The notes below the pieces were generated by a model. The model was given only the letters and a program-made list of their open reading frames with translations, was not told the origin of the DNA and did not search any database. From Pseudomonas viridiflava (GTDB taxonomy: Bacteria; Pseudomonadota; Gammaproteobacteria; Pseudomonadales; Pseudomonadaceae), in assembly GCF_900583165.1 (NCBI RefSeq), contig NZ_UTKY01000001.1, forward strand, positions 372,001 to 436,000: 64,000 bases of DNA, given 5' to 3'. How positions within the stretch are numbered: position 1 is the first letter of the stretch; each line of letters starts with the position of its first letter. This document shows positions 32,658 to 43,159 of this stretch, piece after piece. The position numbers and the translations under genes were made by a program.

Positions 32658-34034
32658 TTAAACGGTATGCAAATACCAGTTGTACTCAAGGTCGGAGATG
32701 GAATGCTCAAACTCTTCCAGCTCACTTTCCTTACAGGCGACGAAGATATCGATGTATTTAGGATCGATGTACTTGGCCATCACCTCGCTGTCGTCCAACT
32801 CACGCAGGGCATCACGCAGGTTGTTTGGCAGGCTCTGTTCGTTCTGCTCGTAGCTGTTGCCTTCCACCGGTGCGCCGGGCTCGATCTTGTTGGTCAGACC
32901 GTGGTGCACGCCCGCCAGGACCGAAGCCATCAGCAGGTAAGGGTTGGCGTCGGCGCCGGCCACGCGGTGTTCGATACGTACGGCATCGGAGGAGCCGGTC
33001 GGTACGCGAATCGCCACGGTGCGGTTGTCCAGGCCCCAGCACGGCGAGTTCGGCACGTAGAACTGTGCGCCGAAACGACGGTAGGAGTTGACGTTCGGGC
33101 AAAGGAACGCCATTTGAGCAGGTAGGGTCTCCAGCACACCGCCGATCGCGTGACGCAATGCGGCGTTCTGCTCGGGATCCTCACTGGCAAAGATGTTCTT
33201 GCCGTCTTTGTCCAGGATCGAAATGTGTACGTGCAAACCGTTGCCCGCCTGGCCCGGGTAAGGCTTGGCCATGAAGGTAGTATCCATCTCATGGTCGTAG
33301 GCGATGTTCTTGATCAGGCGCTTGAGCAGTACGGCGTAATCGCACGCCTTGATCGGGTCGGCGACGTGGTGCAGGTTCACTTCGAACTGCGCCGGAGCAC
33401 TTTCCTTAACGATGGCGTCAGCCGGAATGCCTTGCTCTTTGGCACCTTCCAGAATGTCCTGGAGGCAGTCGACGTATTCGTCGAGGTCGTCGATCAGGTA
33501 GACCTGTGTCGAGTGCGGGCGTTTGCCGGAGATAGGCGAGCGGGGCGGTTGTGGGCGGCCGTTCACGTTCTCCTGGTCGATCAGGTAGAACTCAAGCTCA
33601 AAGGCAGCACAGATGGTCAGACCGAGGTCGTCAAATTTGCTTACAACTTGGCGGAGCACTTCGCGCGGATCGGCGAAGAAAGGTTCACCTTCAAGTTCGT
33701 GCATGGTCATCAACAGTTGCGCGGTAGGGCGCTTTTGCCATGGCTCGTTGCACAGGGTGTCAGGGATCGGATAACAGATTCGGTCAGCATCACCGATGTC
33801 CAGACCCAGGCCGGTGCTTTCCACCGTCGAGCCGTTGATATCCAGGGCAAATAAAGAGGCAGGCAGGTTAATGCCCTTCTCGTAAACCTTGTGGAGGCTG
33901 GTGCGTTCGATGCGCTTGCCGCGCACCACACCATTCATATCCGCAATTAGAAGGTCTACGTACAGAACCTCAGGATGATCCTTAAGGAACGCGTTCGCTT
34001 CGTTAAGCTGAACGGCACGCGGGGGTACCGACAT
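32658..34034 (-). CDS. spuI: Glutamine synthetase-like gamma-glutamylpolyamine synthetase (SpuI-type)
   Basis: A 458-residue GlnA-type ligase. Catalytic motifs include AAFELEFYLID, NGLHVHISIL, and the ATP/Mg loops NRTVAIRVPTGSSDAVRIEHRVAGADANPYL (about 345-380). The N-terminal beta-grasp part (VDLLIADMNGVVRGKRIERT) differs from true GlnA. Members of this group ligate glutamate to putrescine or other polyamines in the gamma-glutamylation catabolic route. It is divergent from a second such ligase (34632), the same head-to-head arrangement as spuI/spuAB in P. aeruginosa. Which polyamine each prefers is not visible. The terminator follows. Confidence 0.9.
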   Translation of the reverse strand: MSVPPRAVQLNEANAFLKDHPEVLYVDLLIADMNGVVRGKRIERTSLHKVYEKGINLPASLFALDINGSTVESTGLGLDIGDADRICYPIPDTLCNEPWQKRPTAQLLMTMHELEGEPFFADPREVLRQVVSKFDDLGLTICAAFELEFYLIDQENVNGRPQPPRSPISGKRPHSTQVYLIDDLDEYVDCLQDILEGAKEQGIPADAIVKESAPAQFEVNLHHVADPIKACDYAVLLKRLIKNIAYDHEMDTTFMAKPYPGQAGNGLHVHISILDKDGKNIFASEDPEQNAALRHAIGGVLETLPAQMAFLCPNVNSYRRFGAQFYVPNSPCWGLDNRTVAIRVPTGSSDAVRIEHRVAGADANPYLLMASVLAGVHHGLTNKIEPGAPVEGNSYEQNEQSLPNNLRDALRELDDSEVMAKYIDPKYIDIFVACKESELEEFEHSISDLEYNWYLHTV

Positions 34035-34631
34035 GATGCAACACCTTTGTTGTTAAAAATATCAATCATTGATCTTTTCTGGTTTCAGTCAACCCGAACG
34101 GCATGCCGAAGTCAAGCGAGGCCTTTTTTGCTCTAAAAAAGCGCCGTACCGGCATTTTTGGGGCTTTTTGGGGCGGTTTTTTGGGTTTGAAGTTAGCGGG
34201 ACTCGCAGGCTTGAGCGGGCCGTGTTGTATTTTTTACGGGGGTGTTGTGTAAAAAAATGAACAAGGCTAAGCTCGATTCAAACCCATAACAGCAATAATA
34301 CCGGGGTGCTTCATGTGTCACCTGCCGCCCAACGGCGTCTTGGCCCGCTTCAGCCGGGCTGTGTCATCCGCCCGTTCCTGCCGCGGCATCGCCCGCACCC
34401 CGGCCAATATTCTTGACGCTCGGGTCGACCTCTTTTTTGCCTCCTCATCGACTGCCCAACCGCGCTCGCCCAGTGTGTTGCTCAAGATTGCGCACAACTT
34501 TGGCGTGAGGAATGCAACGCTGCAGCAAATGGCAGGTAAGCTCCTACCCTGAACGAAAAAACGACGCGGATGCTGCGTCAACCAACGCCTGGCCTTTAAT
34601 GGATGCCAGGAAACCCAGCCCAGAGGCATTT
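34035..34631. other. 597-bp region between the two ligase genes
   Basis: This contains the divergent promoters of the two ligases and the long leader of the second. At the spuI side there is a T/G-rich stretch (34120-34200). A 79-codon ORF (34313-34552, start MCHLPPNGVLARFSRAVS) is open but has only a weak Shine-Dalgarno and no recognisable domain; I do not call it a gene. Small hairpins are present near 34560-34615 (GACGC...GCGTC and CCTGGC...GCCAGG). spuA, which lies here in P. aeruginosa, is absent. Confidence 0.55.
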
Positions 34632-35990
34632 ATGAGTAACAACCTCGACCAGCTCACCGATTGGTTGAAAGACCACAAGATCACAGAAGTCGAATGCATG
34701 ATTGGCGACCTGACGGGTATCACCCGGGGCAAGATCTCGCCGACCAACAAGTTCATCGCCGAAAAAGGCATGCGCCTACCCGAAAGCGTTCTGTTGCAGA
34801 CCGTGACCGGCGACTATGTCGAAGACGACATCTACTACGAATTGCTCGACCCGGCCGACATCGACATGATCTGCCGCCCCGACCAGAATGCGGTATTCCT
34901 GGTGCCCTGGGCCATCGAGCCCACCGCCCAGGTGATCCACGACACCTACGACAAGCAAGGCAACCCGATCGAGCTGTCGCCGCGCAACGTGCTCAAGAAA
35001 GTCCTCCAGCTCTACGCCGACAAAGGCTGGCAGCCCATCGTGGCGCCGGAGATGGAGTTCTACCTGACCAAACGCTGCGAAGACCCGGACTTCCCGCTGC
35101 AACCGCCGATCGGTCGCTCCGGTCGCCCGGAGACAGGCCGCCAATCCTTCTCTATAGAAGCCGCCAACGAATTCGACCCCCTGTTCGAAGATGTCTACGA
35201 CTGGTGCGAATTGCAGGAACTGGACCTCGATACCCTGATTCACGAAGACGGCACCGCGCAGATGGAAATCAACTTCCGTCACGGTGATGCCCTGTCCCTG
35301 GCCGACCAGATTCTGGTGTTCAAACGCACCATGCGCGAAGCCGCGCTCAAGCACAACGTGGCGGCCACCTTCATGGCCAAGCCCATGACCGGCGAGCCCG
35401 GCAGCGCGATGCACTTGCACCAGAGCATCATCGACATCAATACCGGCAAGAACGTCTTCTCCAATGAAGACGGGACCATGAGCCAGCTGTTTCTCAACCA
35501 CATTGGCGGCCTGCAGAAATTCATCCCCGAGTTGTTGCCGTTGTTTGCCCCTAACGTGAACTCGTTCCGCCGCTTCCTGCCCGACACCTCGGCGCCGGTG
35601 AACGTGGAATGGGGCGAAGAAAACCGTACCGTGGGCCTGCGTGTACCGGATGCCGGCCCGCAGAATCGTCGCGTGGAAAACCGCCTGCCGGGCGCCGACG
35701 CCAACCCTTACCTGGCGATTGCCGCCAGTTTGCTGTGTGGCTACATCGGCATGGTCGAAGGTCATAACCCGAGCGCACCGGTGGTGGGTCGTGGTTACGA
35801 GCGACGCAACCTGCGCCTGCCGTTGACCATCGAAGACGCTCTGGAACGGATGGAAAACAGCAAGACCATCGAGAAATACCTGGGTCAGAAATTCATCACA
35901 GGCTACGTCGCGGTCAAGCGGGCCGAGCATGAAAACTTCAAGCGCGTGATCAGTTCGTGGGAGCGGGAATTCCTGCTCTTCGCCGTCTGA
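34632..35990 (+). CDS. spuB: Glutamine synthetase-like gamma-glutamylpolyamine synthetase (SpuB-type)
   Basis: A 452-residue GlnA-type ligase paralogous to the one at 32658. The N-terminus MSNNLDQLTDWLKDHKITEVECMIGDLTGITRGKISPTNKF is characteristic of SpuB. Catalytic blocks: APEMEFYL, GTAQMEINFRHGD, GEPGSAMHLHQSI, PNVNSFRRF and ENRTVGLRVPDAGPQNRRVENRLPGADANPYL. It heads the spuBC-DEFGH group on the plus strand, with spuC 58 bp downstream. The reading frame extends 40 codons upstream through the leader, but this start has the family N-terminus. Confidence 0.92.
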   Translation: MSNNLDQLTDWLKDHKITEVECMIGDLTGITRGKISPTNKFIAEKGMRLPESVLLQTVTGDYVEDDIYYELLDPADIDMICRPDQNAVFLVPWAIEPTAQVIHDTYDKQGNPIELSPRNVLKKVLQLYADKGWQPIVAPEMEFYLTKRCEDPDFPLQPPIGRSGRPETGRQSFSIEAANEFDPLFEDVYDWCELQELDLDTLIHEDGTAQMEINFRHGDALSLADQILVFKRTMREAALKHNVAATFMAKPMTGEPGSAMHLHQSIIDINTGKNVFSNEDGTMSQLFLNHIGGLQKFIPELLPLFAPNVNSFRRFLPDTSAPVNVEWGEENRTVGLRVPDAGPQNRRVENRLPGADANPYLAIAASLLCGYIGMVEGHNPSAPVVGRGYERRNLRLPLTIEDALERMENSKTIEKYLGQKFITGYVAVKRAEHENFKRVISSWEREFLLFAV

Positions 35991-36048
35991 TGCGCCGGGC
36001 GCGCCCGTCACACGGCGCGCCCTTCACTGAAAAGTCTAGGAGATCGGT

Positions 36049-37413
36049 ATGTCCAGCAACAACCCGCAAACCCGTGAATGGCAAGCCTTGAGCAGTGATC
36101 ACCACCTGGCGCCGTTCAGCGACTTCAAGCAATTGAAAGAGAAAGGCCCGCGCATCATCACCAAAGCCCACGGCGTTTACCTGTGGGACAGCGAAGGCAA
36201 CAAGATCCTCGACGGCATGGCCGGCCTGTGGTGCGTGGCGATCGGTTACGGGCGCGATGAACTGGCTGACGCCGCCGCCAAACAGATGAAAGAACTGCCG
36301 TACTACAACCTGTTCTTCCAGACCGCTCACCCACCGGTGCTGGAGCTGGCCAAGGCCATTTCCGACATCGCGCCGGCCGGCATGAACCACGTGTTCTTCA
36401 CCGGTTCCGGCTCCGAAGGCAACGACACCATGTTGCGCATGGTCCGCCACTATTGGGCGATCAAAGGCCAGCCAAACAAAAAAACCATCATCAGCCGCAA
36501 GAATGGCTACCACGGCTCCACCGTGGCCGGCGCCAGCTTGGGCGGCATGACCTATATGCATGAGCAGGGCGACTTGCCGATCCCGGGCATCACCCACATC
36601 GCCCAGCCGTACTGGTTTGGCGAAGGCGGCGACATGAGCCCCGAAGAATTCGGCGTGTGGGCCGCCAACCAGTTGGAAGAGAAGATCTTGGAACTGGGCG
36701 TGGACAACGTCGGTGCGTTTATTGCCGAGCCGATCCAGGGCGCTGGTGGCGTGATCGTGCCGCCTGCCAGCTACTGGCCGCGTATCAAGGAAATCCTCGC
36801 CAAGTACGACATTTTGTTTGTCGCCGATGAAGTCATCTGCGGGTTTGGCCGCACCGGTGAGTGGTTCGGTAGCGATTTCTACGACCTCAAGCCGCACATG
36901 ATGACCATCGCCAAGGGCCTGACCTCGGGTTACATCCCCATGGGCGGCCTGATCGTGCGCGACGAGGTGGTTGAGGTGCTGAACGAAGGTGGTGATTTCA
37001 ACCACGGTTTCACCTACTCCGGCCACCCAGTGGCTGCAGCGGTGGCCCTGGAAAACATCCGCATCATGCGCGATGAAAAAATCGTTACCCGCGTGCATGA
37101 GGAAACGGCACCGTATTTGCAGAAACGTCTGAGGGAACTGGCTGATCACCCGTTGGTGGGTGAAGTGCGCGGCGTGGGCATGCTCGGTGCCATTGAGTTG
37201 GTGCAGGACAAGGCCACGCGCGCACGCTACGAAGGCCGTGGCGCTGGCATGATCTGCCGAACCTTCTGCTTCGAGAATGGCCTGATCATGCGCGCCGTGG
37301 GCGACACCATGATCATTTCGCCGCCGCTGGTGATCAGCCAGGCGGAGATCGACGAGCTGGTGAGCAAGGCTCGCCAGTGCCTGGACCTGACTTTGGCGGC
37401 ATTGCAGGGCTAA
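36049..37413 (+). CDS. spuC: Putrescine-pyruvate (polyamine) aminotransferase
   Basis: A 454-residue class-III omega-aminotransferase. It begins MSSNNPQTREWQALSSDHHLAPFSDFKQL, the typical SpuC start. The PLP pocket shows GSGSEGNDTMLRMVRHYWA, SRKNGYHGSTVAGASLGGMTYMH, VADEVICGFGRTGEWFGS, and the lysine in MMTIAKGLTSGYIPMGGLI near residue 288. It transaminates putrescine or its gamma-glutamyl derivative with pyruvate. The Shine-Dalgarno is CTAGGAGATCGGT. It belongs to the polyamine operon. A 13-bp hairpin follows the stop. Confidence 0.95.
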   Translation: MSSNNPQTREWQALSSDHHLAPFSDFKQLKEKGPRIITKAHGVYLWDSEGNKILDGMAGLWCVAIGYGRDELADAAAKQMKELPYYNLFFQTAHPPVLELAKAISDIAPAGMNHVFFTGSGSEGNDTMLRMVRHYWAIKGQPNKKTIISRKNGYHGSTVAGASLGGMTYMHEQGDLPIPGITHIAQPYWFGEGGDMSPEEFGVWAANQLEEKILELGVDNVGAFIAEPIQGAGGVIVPPASYWPRIKEILAKYDILFVADEVICGFGRTGEWFGSDFYDLKPHMMTIAKGLTSGYIPMGGLIVRDEVVEVLNEGGDFNHGFTYSGHPVAAAVALENIRIMRDEKIVTRVHEETAPYLQKRLRELADHPLVGEVRGVGMLGAIELVQDKATRARYEGRGAGMICRTFCFENGLIMRAVGDTMIISPPLVISQAEIDELVSKARQCLDLTLAALQG

Positions 37414-37420
37414 GTGCTAG

Positions 37421-37457
37421 GCTCAGTACGCAGGCTTTCGGGCGCTGCGTGCTGAGC
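37421..37457 (+). promoter_or_regulatory. Strong hairpin without T tract between spuC and spuD
   Basis: GCTCAGTACGCAG and CTGCGTGCTGAGC form a 13-bp stem (one G-U) with an 11-nt loop, 8 bp after the spuC stop. It lacks a T run, so it is probably not a terminator; mRNA processing or stabilisation is more likely. Confidence 0.6.
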
Positions 37458-37591
37458 AGTAATAAATGAGGCTTTGGTTGAAAGCCGGCCTCGGAACTTG
37501 CCAGACTGTCGCCCTGTTTTGTTGCCCTTTAGACGGGCCGCAGAACCTTGTAAGAACGTGGCCCAAAAAAGAAAAATTGGAGCATCACCAA

Positions 37592-38701
37592 ATGAAGGCA
37601 TTAGGTTTGAAGAACGCTGGCAAGACCCTCCTCGCCTTGTCCCTGATGGGCGCAATGGCGGGCGCGGCCCAGGCAGACGATAAAGTACTGCACGTCTACA
37701 ACTGGTCCGACTACATTGCACCGGACACCATCGCCAACTTTGAAAAAGAGTCGGGCATCAAAGTGGTGTACGACGTATTCGACAGCAACGAAACCCTGGA
37801 AGCCAAGTTGCTGGCAGGCAAGTCCGGTTACGACATCGTCGTACCGTCGAACAACTTCCTCGCCAAGCAGATCAAGGCCGGTGTCTACCAGGAGTTGGAC
37901 AAGTCCAAGCTCTCCAACTACGACAACCTGAACAAATCCCTGCTCAAAGCCGTGTCGGTCAGCGACCCGGACAATAAGCACGCCTTCCCGTACATGTGGG
38001 GCTCCATCGGTATCGGCTACAACCCGGAGAAGGTCAAGGCCGCGCTGGGCGTGGACAAGATCGACTCGTGGGACGTGCTGCTCAAGCCTGAAAACATCGC
38101 CAAGCTCAAAAGCTGCGGCGTGAGCTTCCTCGACTCGCCGACCGAAATGCTGCCGGTGGCGCTGCATTACCTGGGCCTGCCGACCGACAGCCAGAAGAAG
38201 GCTGACCTGAAACAGGCTGAAGACCTGTTCCTGAAAATTCGCCCTTCGATCGGCTACTTCCACTCCTCCAAGTACATCTCCGACCTGGCCAACGGCAACA
38301 TCTGCGTGGCCGTGGGTTACTCGGGTGACATTGAACAGGCCAAATCTCGCGCGGCTGAAGCCGGTGGCAAGGTCAAAGTTGCCTACGACATTCCGAAAGA
38401 AGGCGCAGGCAGTTTCTTCGACATGGTCGCCATCCCTAAAGATGCCGAAAACGTCGACGCCGCCTACACATTCATGAACTACCTGCTCAAGCCAGAAGTC
38501 ATGGCCGCCATCACCAACAGCGTGCACTTCCCGAACGGTAACGAGAAGGCTACCGCTCTGGTGGACAAAGACATCACCAGCGACCCAGGCATTTACCCGC
38601 CAGCGGACGTGCAAGCCAAGCTTTACGCGATTGCGGATTTGCCAGCTGCAACCCAGCGTGAAATGACCCGTAGCTGGACCAAGATCAAATCGGGCAAATA
38701 A
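37592..38701 (+). CDS. spuD: Polyamine-binding periplasmic protein SpuD-like
   Basis: A 369-residue PotF/PotD-type binding protein. Signal peptide: [28 protein letters not shown] (about 28 residues). The mature protein begins [39 protein letters not shown]. Ligand-site blocks include [18 protein letters not shown] and [21 protein letters not shown]. It is 60% or more similar by eye to the second binding protein at 38925. By synteny it corresponds to SpuD (putrescine-specific in P. aeruginosa), but the specificity is not proven here. A REPIN separates the two genes. Confidence 0.92.
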   Translation: MKALGLKNAGKTLLALSLMGAMAGAAQADDKVLHVYNWSDYIAPDTIANFEKESGIKVVYDVFDSNETLEAKLLAGKSGYDIVVPSNNFLAKQIKAGVYQELDKSKLSNYDNLNKSLLKAVSVSDPDNKHAFPYMWGSIGIGYNPEKVKAALGVDKIDSWDVLLKPENIAKLKSCGVSFLDSPTEMLPVALHYLGLPTDSQKKADLKQAEDLFLKIRPSIGYFHSSKYISDLANGNICVAVGYSGDIEQAKSRAAEAGGKVKVAYDIPKEGAGSFFDMVAIPKDAENVDAAYTFMNYLLKPEVMAAITNSVHFPNGNEKATALVDKDITSDPGIYPPADVQAKLYAIADLPAATQREMTRSWTKIKSGK

Positions 38702-38712
38702 GGCTGTAGACC

Positions 38713-38812
38713 TGTAGGAGCGAGCTTGCTCGCGAAAATCGTCAACGATGACGCGGGCATTCAGGAAAAACGCGGCGTCAGTGAGTTTTTCGCGAGCAAG
38801 CTCGCTCCTACA
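38713..38812. repeat. REPIN, second type (GTAGGAGCGAGCTTGCTCGC)
   Basis: Inverted copies of GTAGGAGCGAGCTTGCTCGC enclose a 54-bp core in the spuD-spuE gap. This is a REP family distinct from the GTGGGAGGGGG one. It would give the transcript a long stable hairpin between the two binding-protein genes. Confidence 0.93.
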
Positions 38813-38912
38813 AATAATTAAATGACAGAAAGTTTTGCCGGATCGGTTTATCGAGGGTAAGTTGCGCGCCGGTTTTGTTGCCGGGCAACAACTTTCAGGC
38901 CCAACTATTTAA

Positions 38913-40019
<1,107 letters not shown>

Positions 40020-40036
40020 GGCTCAAACTATCCTGG

Positions 40037-40072
40037 GTTCGTCCGCCACGGGCGAACTGCACCGTTTTTTTT
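40037..40072 (+). terminator. Terminator-like hairpin between spuE and the ATPase gene
   Basis: GTTCGTCC-GCCAC-GGGCGAAC (8-bp stem, one G-U) is followed after a 7-nt gap by a run of eight T (40065-40072). The gap is longer than in a standard terminator, so partial termination is likeliest. It lies 14 bp before the ATG at 40086. Confidence 0.5.
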
Positions 40073-40085
40073 GGGAGTTTCGTAA

Positions 40086-41228
40086 ATGGCAGTTGCCTCC
40101 GGCGCCTATAAGAAAGCCCTCGAGGGCGACCAGACACCGAAGAAGGTGCTGGTCAAAATCGATCGGGTCACGAAGAAGTTCGACGAGACGATTGCGGTGG
40201 ACGACGTGTCCCTGGAAATCAAGAAAGGCGAGATCTTCGCCTTGCTCGGTGGTTCGGGTTCGGGCAAATCCACCTTGCTGCGCATGCTTGCCGGTTTCGA
40301 GCGCCCAACCGAAGGCCGCATCTACCTGGACGGTGTGGACATCACCGATATGCCGCCGTACGAGCGGCCGATCAACATGATGTTCCAGTCCTACGCATTG
40401 TTTCCGCACATGACCGTGGCGCAAAACATCGCCTTCGGCCTGCAACAAGACAAGATCCCCAAGGCCGAAGTCGACGCTCGCGTGGCTGAGATGCTCAAGC
40501 TGGTACAGATGAGCCAGTACGCCAAGCGCAAGCCGCACCAGTTGTCCGGTGGTCAGCGCCAGCGTGTGGCCCTGGCTCGCTCCCTGGCCAAGCGCCCGAA
40601 ACTGCTGCTGCTCGATGAGCCCATGGGGGCGCTGGACAAGAAACTGCGCTCGCAGATGCAGCTGGAGCTGGTGGAGATCATCGAGCGCGTCGGCGTGACC
40701 TGCGTGATGGTGACCCACGACCAGGAAGAAGCCATGACCATGGCCGAGCGCATCGCGATCATGCACCTGGGTTGGATCGCGCAGATTGGCAGCCCGATCG
40801 ATATCTACGAAACCCCTACCAGCCGTCTGGTGTGCGAGTTCATCGGCAACGTCAACATCTTTGAAACCCAGGTGGTGGACGACGCCGAAGGCCACGCAGT
40901 GCTCAAGTGCCCGGACCTGGACCGCGACATCTACGTGGGCTACGGCATCGCCACCTCGGTGGAAGACAAGTCGGTGACCTACGCCATCCGCCCAGAAAAA
41001 CTGTTGGTCACCTCCGAAATGCCGACCTGCGAGCACAACTGGTCCAGCGGCAAAGTGCACGACATCGCTTACCTGGGCGGCCACTCGGTGTTCTACGTTG
41101 AGCTGCCGAGCGGCAAGCTGGTGCAATCCTTCGTCGCCAACGCCGAACGCCGTGGCCAGCGCCCAACCTGGGGTGACCAGGTGTACGTGTGGTGGGAAGA
41201 CGACAGCGGCGTGGTACTGCGCTCATGA
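40086..41228 (+). CDS. spuF: Polyamine ABC transporter ATPase (PotA/PotG/SpuF-type)
   Basis: A 380-residue ABC ATPase: Walker A GGSGSGKST at about residues 59-67, signature LSGGQRQRVALARSLA, Walker B KLLLLDEPMGALD, and the switch His in VMVTHDQEEAM, then a TOBE regulatory domain (about 290-375). It energises polyamine uptake by the permeases downstream. Its stop overlaps the next start by 4 bp (ATGA at 41225). Confidence 0.95.
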   Translation: MAVASGAYKKALEGDQTPKKVLVKIDRVTKKFDETIAVDDVSLEIKKGEIFALLGGSGSGKSTLLRMLAGFERPTEGRIYLDGVDITDMPPYERPINMMFQSYALFPHMTVAQNIAFGLQQDKIPKAEVDARVAEMLKLVQMSQYAKRKPHQLSGGQRQRVALARSLAKRPKLLLLDEPMGALDKKLRSQMQLELVEIIERVGVTCVMVTHDQEEAMTMAERIAIMHLGWIAQIGSPIDIYETPTSRLVCEFIGNVNIFETQVVDDAEGHAVLKCPDLDRDIYVGYGIATSVEDKSVTYAIRPEKLLVTSEMPTCEHNWSSGKVHDIAYLGGHSVFYVELPSGKLVQSFVANAERRGQRPTWGDQVYVWWEDDSGVVLRS

Positions 41229-42145
41229 ATACAAAAAAGCTCAAGCGGCGCTTGAACCGCCTCGTCCCCAGTGGCAAGCAGGTGGTCATCGGGATTCCGT
41301 TCCTGTGGTTGTTCCTGTTCTTCGCGTTGCCGTTTTTCATTGTGCTGAAAATCAGCTTTGCCGAAGCCGATGTGGCGATCCCGCCGTACACCGAGATCTA
41401 CACCTACGTTGAGCAGAAGTTGCAGGTGGTGTTGAACCTGGCCAACTACAGCTTGCTGGCGGGGGATGAGCTGTACATCGCCGCCTACCTGGGCTCGCTG
41501 AAAATGGCGTTCTTCAGCACGCTGCTGTGCTTGCTGATCGGCTACCCGATGGCCTACGCCATTGCCACCGCGCGCAAAGAGATGCAGACCGTGCTGGTGC
41601 TGCTGATCATGATGCCGACCTGGACGGCGATCCTTATCCGTGTGTATGCGTGGATGGGCATTCTCAGCAACAACGGCTTGCTCAATGGCTTCCTGATGTC
41701 CATCGGCTTGATTAACGAGCCGCTGCAGATCCTCAACACCAACATCGCGGTGTACATCGGCGTGGTCTATTCGTACCTGCCGTTTATGATCCTGCCGCTG
41801 TACGCCAACCTGGTGAAGCATGATCAGAGCCTGTTGGAAGCAGCTTCCGATTTGGGTTCGAGCACGTTCAACAGCTTCTGGAAAATCACCGTGCCGCTGT
41901 CCAAGAACGGCATCATCGCCGGTTGCATGCTGGTGTTTATCCCGGTGGTGGGCGAGTTCGTGATCCCGGAACTGCTGGGCGGCCCGGAAACCCTGATGAT
42001 CGGTAAAGTGTTGTGGCAAGAATTCTTCAACAACCGTGACTGGCCTGTGGCGTCTGCCCTGGCGGTGGTGATGCTGGCGATCCTGATCGTGCCGATCATC
42101 CTGTTCAACCGCAGCCAAGCCAAAGAGATGGAGGGCAAGATATGA
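41225..42145 (+). CDS. spuG: Polyamine ABC transporter permease (PotB/PotH/SpuG-type)
   Basis: A 306-residue inner-membrane permease with about six transmembrane segments, including FLWLFLFFALPFFIVLKISFAEAD at the N-terminus. The EAA motif is LLEAASDLGSSTFNSFWKITVPLSKNGIIAG near residue 210. The start at 41225 overlaps the ATPase stop; the reading frame upstream belongs to a different frame of spuF. It overlaps spuH by 4 bp. Confidence 0.95.
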   Translation: MNTKKLKRRLNRLVPSGKQVVIGIPFLWLFLFFALPFFIVLKISFAEADVAIPPYTEIYTYVEQKLQVVLNLANYSLLAGDELYIAAYLGSLKMAFFSTLLCLLIGYPMAYAIATARKEMQTVLVLLIMMPTWTAILIRVYAWMGILSNNGLLNGFLMSIGLINEPLQILNTNIAVYIGVVYSYLPFMILPLYANLVKHDQSLLEAASDLGSSTFNSFWKITVPLSKNGIIAGCMLVFIPVVGEFVIPELLGGPETLMIGKVLWQEFFNNRDWPVASALAVVMLAILIVPIILFNRSQAKEMEGKI

Positions 42146-43026
42146 GGCGCGTCAGGTTCTCAAGCTTCATGCTGGTGGCGGGGTTGGTGTTTATCTACCT
42201 GCCGATGCTGATCCTGGTGATCTACTCGTTCAACGAATCCAAGCTGGTGACGGTGTGGGGCGGTTGGTCGATCAAGTGGTACGTGGGCCTGCTGGACAAC
42301 ACCCAGTTGATGGGCTCGGTGGCGCGCTCGCTGGAAATCGCCTGCTACACGGCGGTGGCGGCGGTGGCGTTGGGTACCCTGGCGGCGTTTGTGCTGACCC
42401 GCATCAGCCAGTTCAAGGGCCGCACGCTGTTTGGCGGCCTCGTAACCGCGCCGTTGGTGATGCCAGAGGTAATCACCGGTCTGTCGCTGTTGCTGCTGTT
42501 TGTGGCGATGGCGCAGATGATCGGCTGGCCCCAGGAGCGTGGCATCGTCACCATCTGGATCGCCCACACGACGTTCTGTGCGGCCTATGTGGCGGTGGTG
42601 GTGTCGGCGCGTTTGCGTGAACTGGACCTGTCGATTGAAGAAGCGGCGATGGATTTGGGCGCGCGGCCATGGAAGGTATTCTTCCTGATCACCATCCCAA
42701 TGATCGCGCCATCGTTGGCGGCGGGCGGCATGATGTCGTTTGCGCTGTCCCTCGATGACCTGGTACTGGCCAGCTTCGTGTCGGGACCAGGTTCGACCAC
42801 CTTGCCGATGGAAGTGTTCTCGGCGGTGCGCCTTGGGGTTAAACCCGAGATCAACGCCGTGGCCAGCTTGATCCTGTTGGCGGTGTCGCTGGTGACCTTC
42901 CTGGTGTGGTTCTTCAGCCGTCGCGCTGAAGAGCACCGCAAGAAAGCCATTCAGCAAGCCATTGAAGAAGCGGCGGCGGACGGTTGGCAGCAGCCCGATA
43001 AGCGCCGGGCGCCCGCGCCGGTCTAA
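42142..43026 (+). CDS. spuH: Polyamine ABC transporter permease (PotC/PotI/SpuH-type)
   Basis: A 294-residue permease with about six transmembrane segments and EAA motif IEEAAMDLGARPWKVFFLITIPMIAPSLAAGG near residue 175. It completes the SpuDEFGH transporter. The C-terminal 30 residues (RRAEEHRKKAIQQAIEEAAADG...) are charged and cytoplasmic. A REPIN follows 19 bp after the stop and the polyamine operon ends here. Confidence 0.95.
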   Translation: MRRVRFSSFMLVAGLVFIYLPMLILVIYSFNESKLVTVWGGWSIKWYVGLLDNTQLMGSVARSLEIACYTAVAAVALGTLAAFVLTRISQFKGRTLFGGLVTAPLVMPEVITGLSLLLLFVAMAQMIGWPQERGIVTIWIAHTTFCAAYVAVVVSARLRELDLSIEEAAMDLGARPWKVFFLITIPMIAPSLAAGGMMSFALSLDDLVLASFVSGPGSTTLPMEVFSAVRLGVKPEINAVASLILLAVSLVTFLVWFFSRRAEEHRKKAIQQAIEEAAADGWQQPDKRRAPAPV

Positions 43027-43045
43027 AAGCCGGAACTGGGTCCAA

Positions 43046-43136
43046 ATGTGGGAGGGGGCTTGCCCCCGATAGCAGTGTGTCAGTCAGTACACCTGACACT
43101 GATACACCGCTATCGGGGGCAAGCCCCCTCCCACAT
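43046..43136. repeat. REPIN
   Basis: Complete inverted REP pair with core CAGTGTGTCAGTCAGTACAC...CACTGATACACCG, between spuH and the convergent HD gene. Its core is nearly identical to the REPIN at 45048-45138. Confidence 0.95.
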
Positions 43137-43159
43137 TGGATTGCATTTCAAGTCCAAAA

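Noticed and set aside
34313..34552. 79-codon ORF upstream of spuB
   Set aside because: Weak ribosome binding site, no domain, and arginine/serine-rich composition typical of chance frames. Mentioned in the intergenic entry only.
34776..36011. Minus-strand ORF opposite spuB
   Set aside because: Shadow of the glutamine-synthetase frame; no motif.
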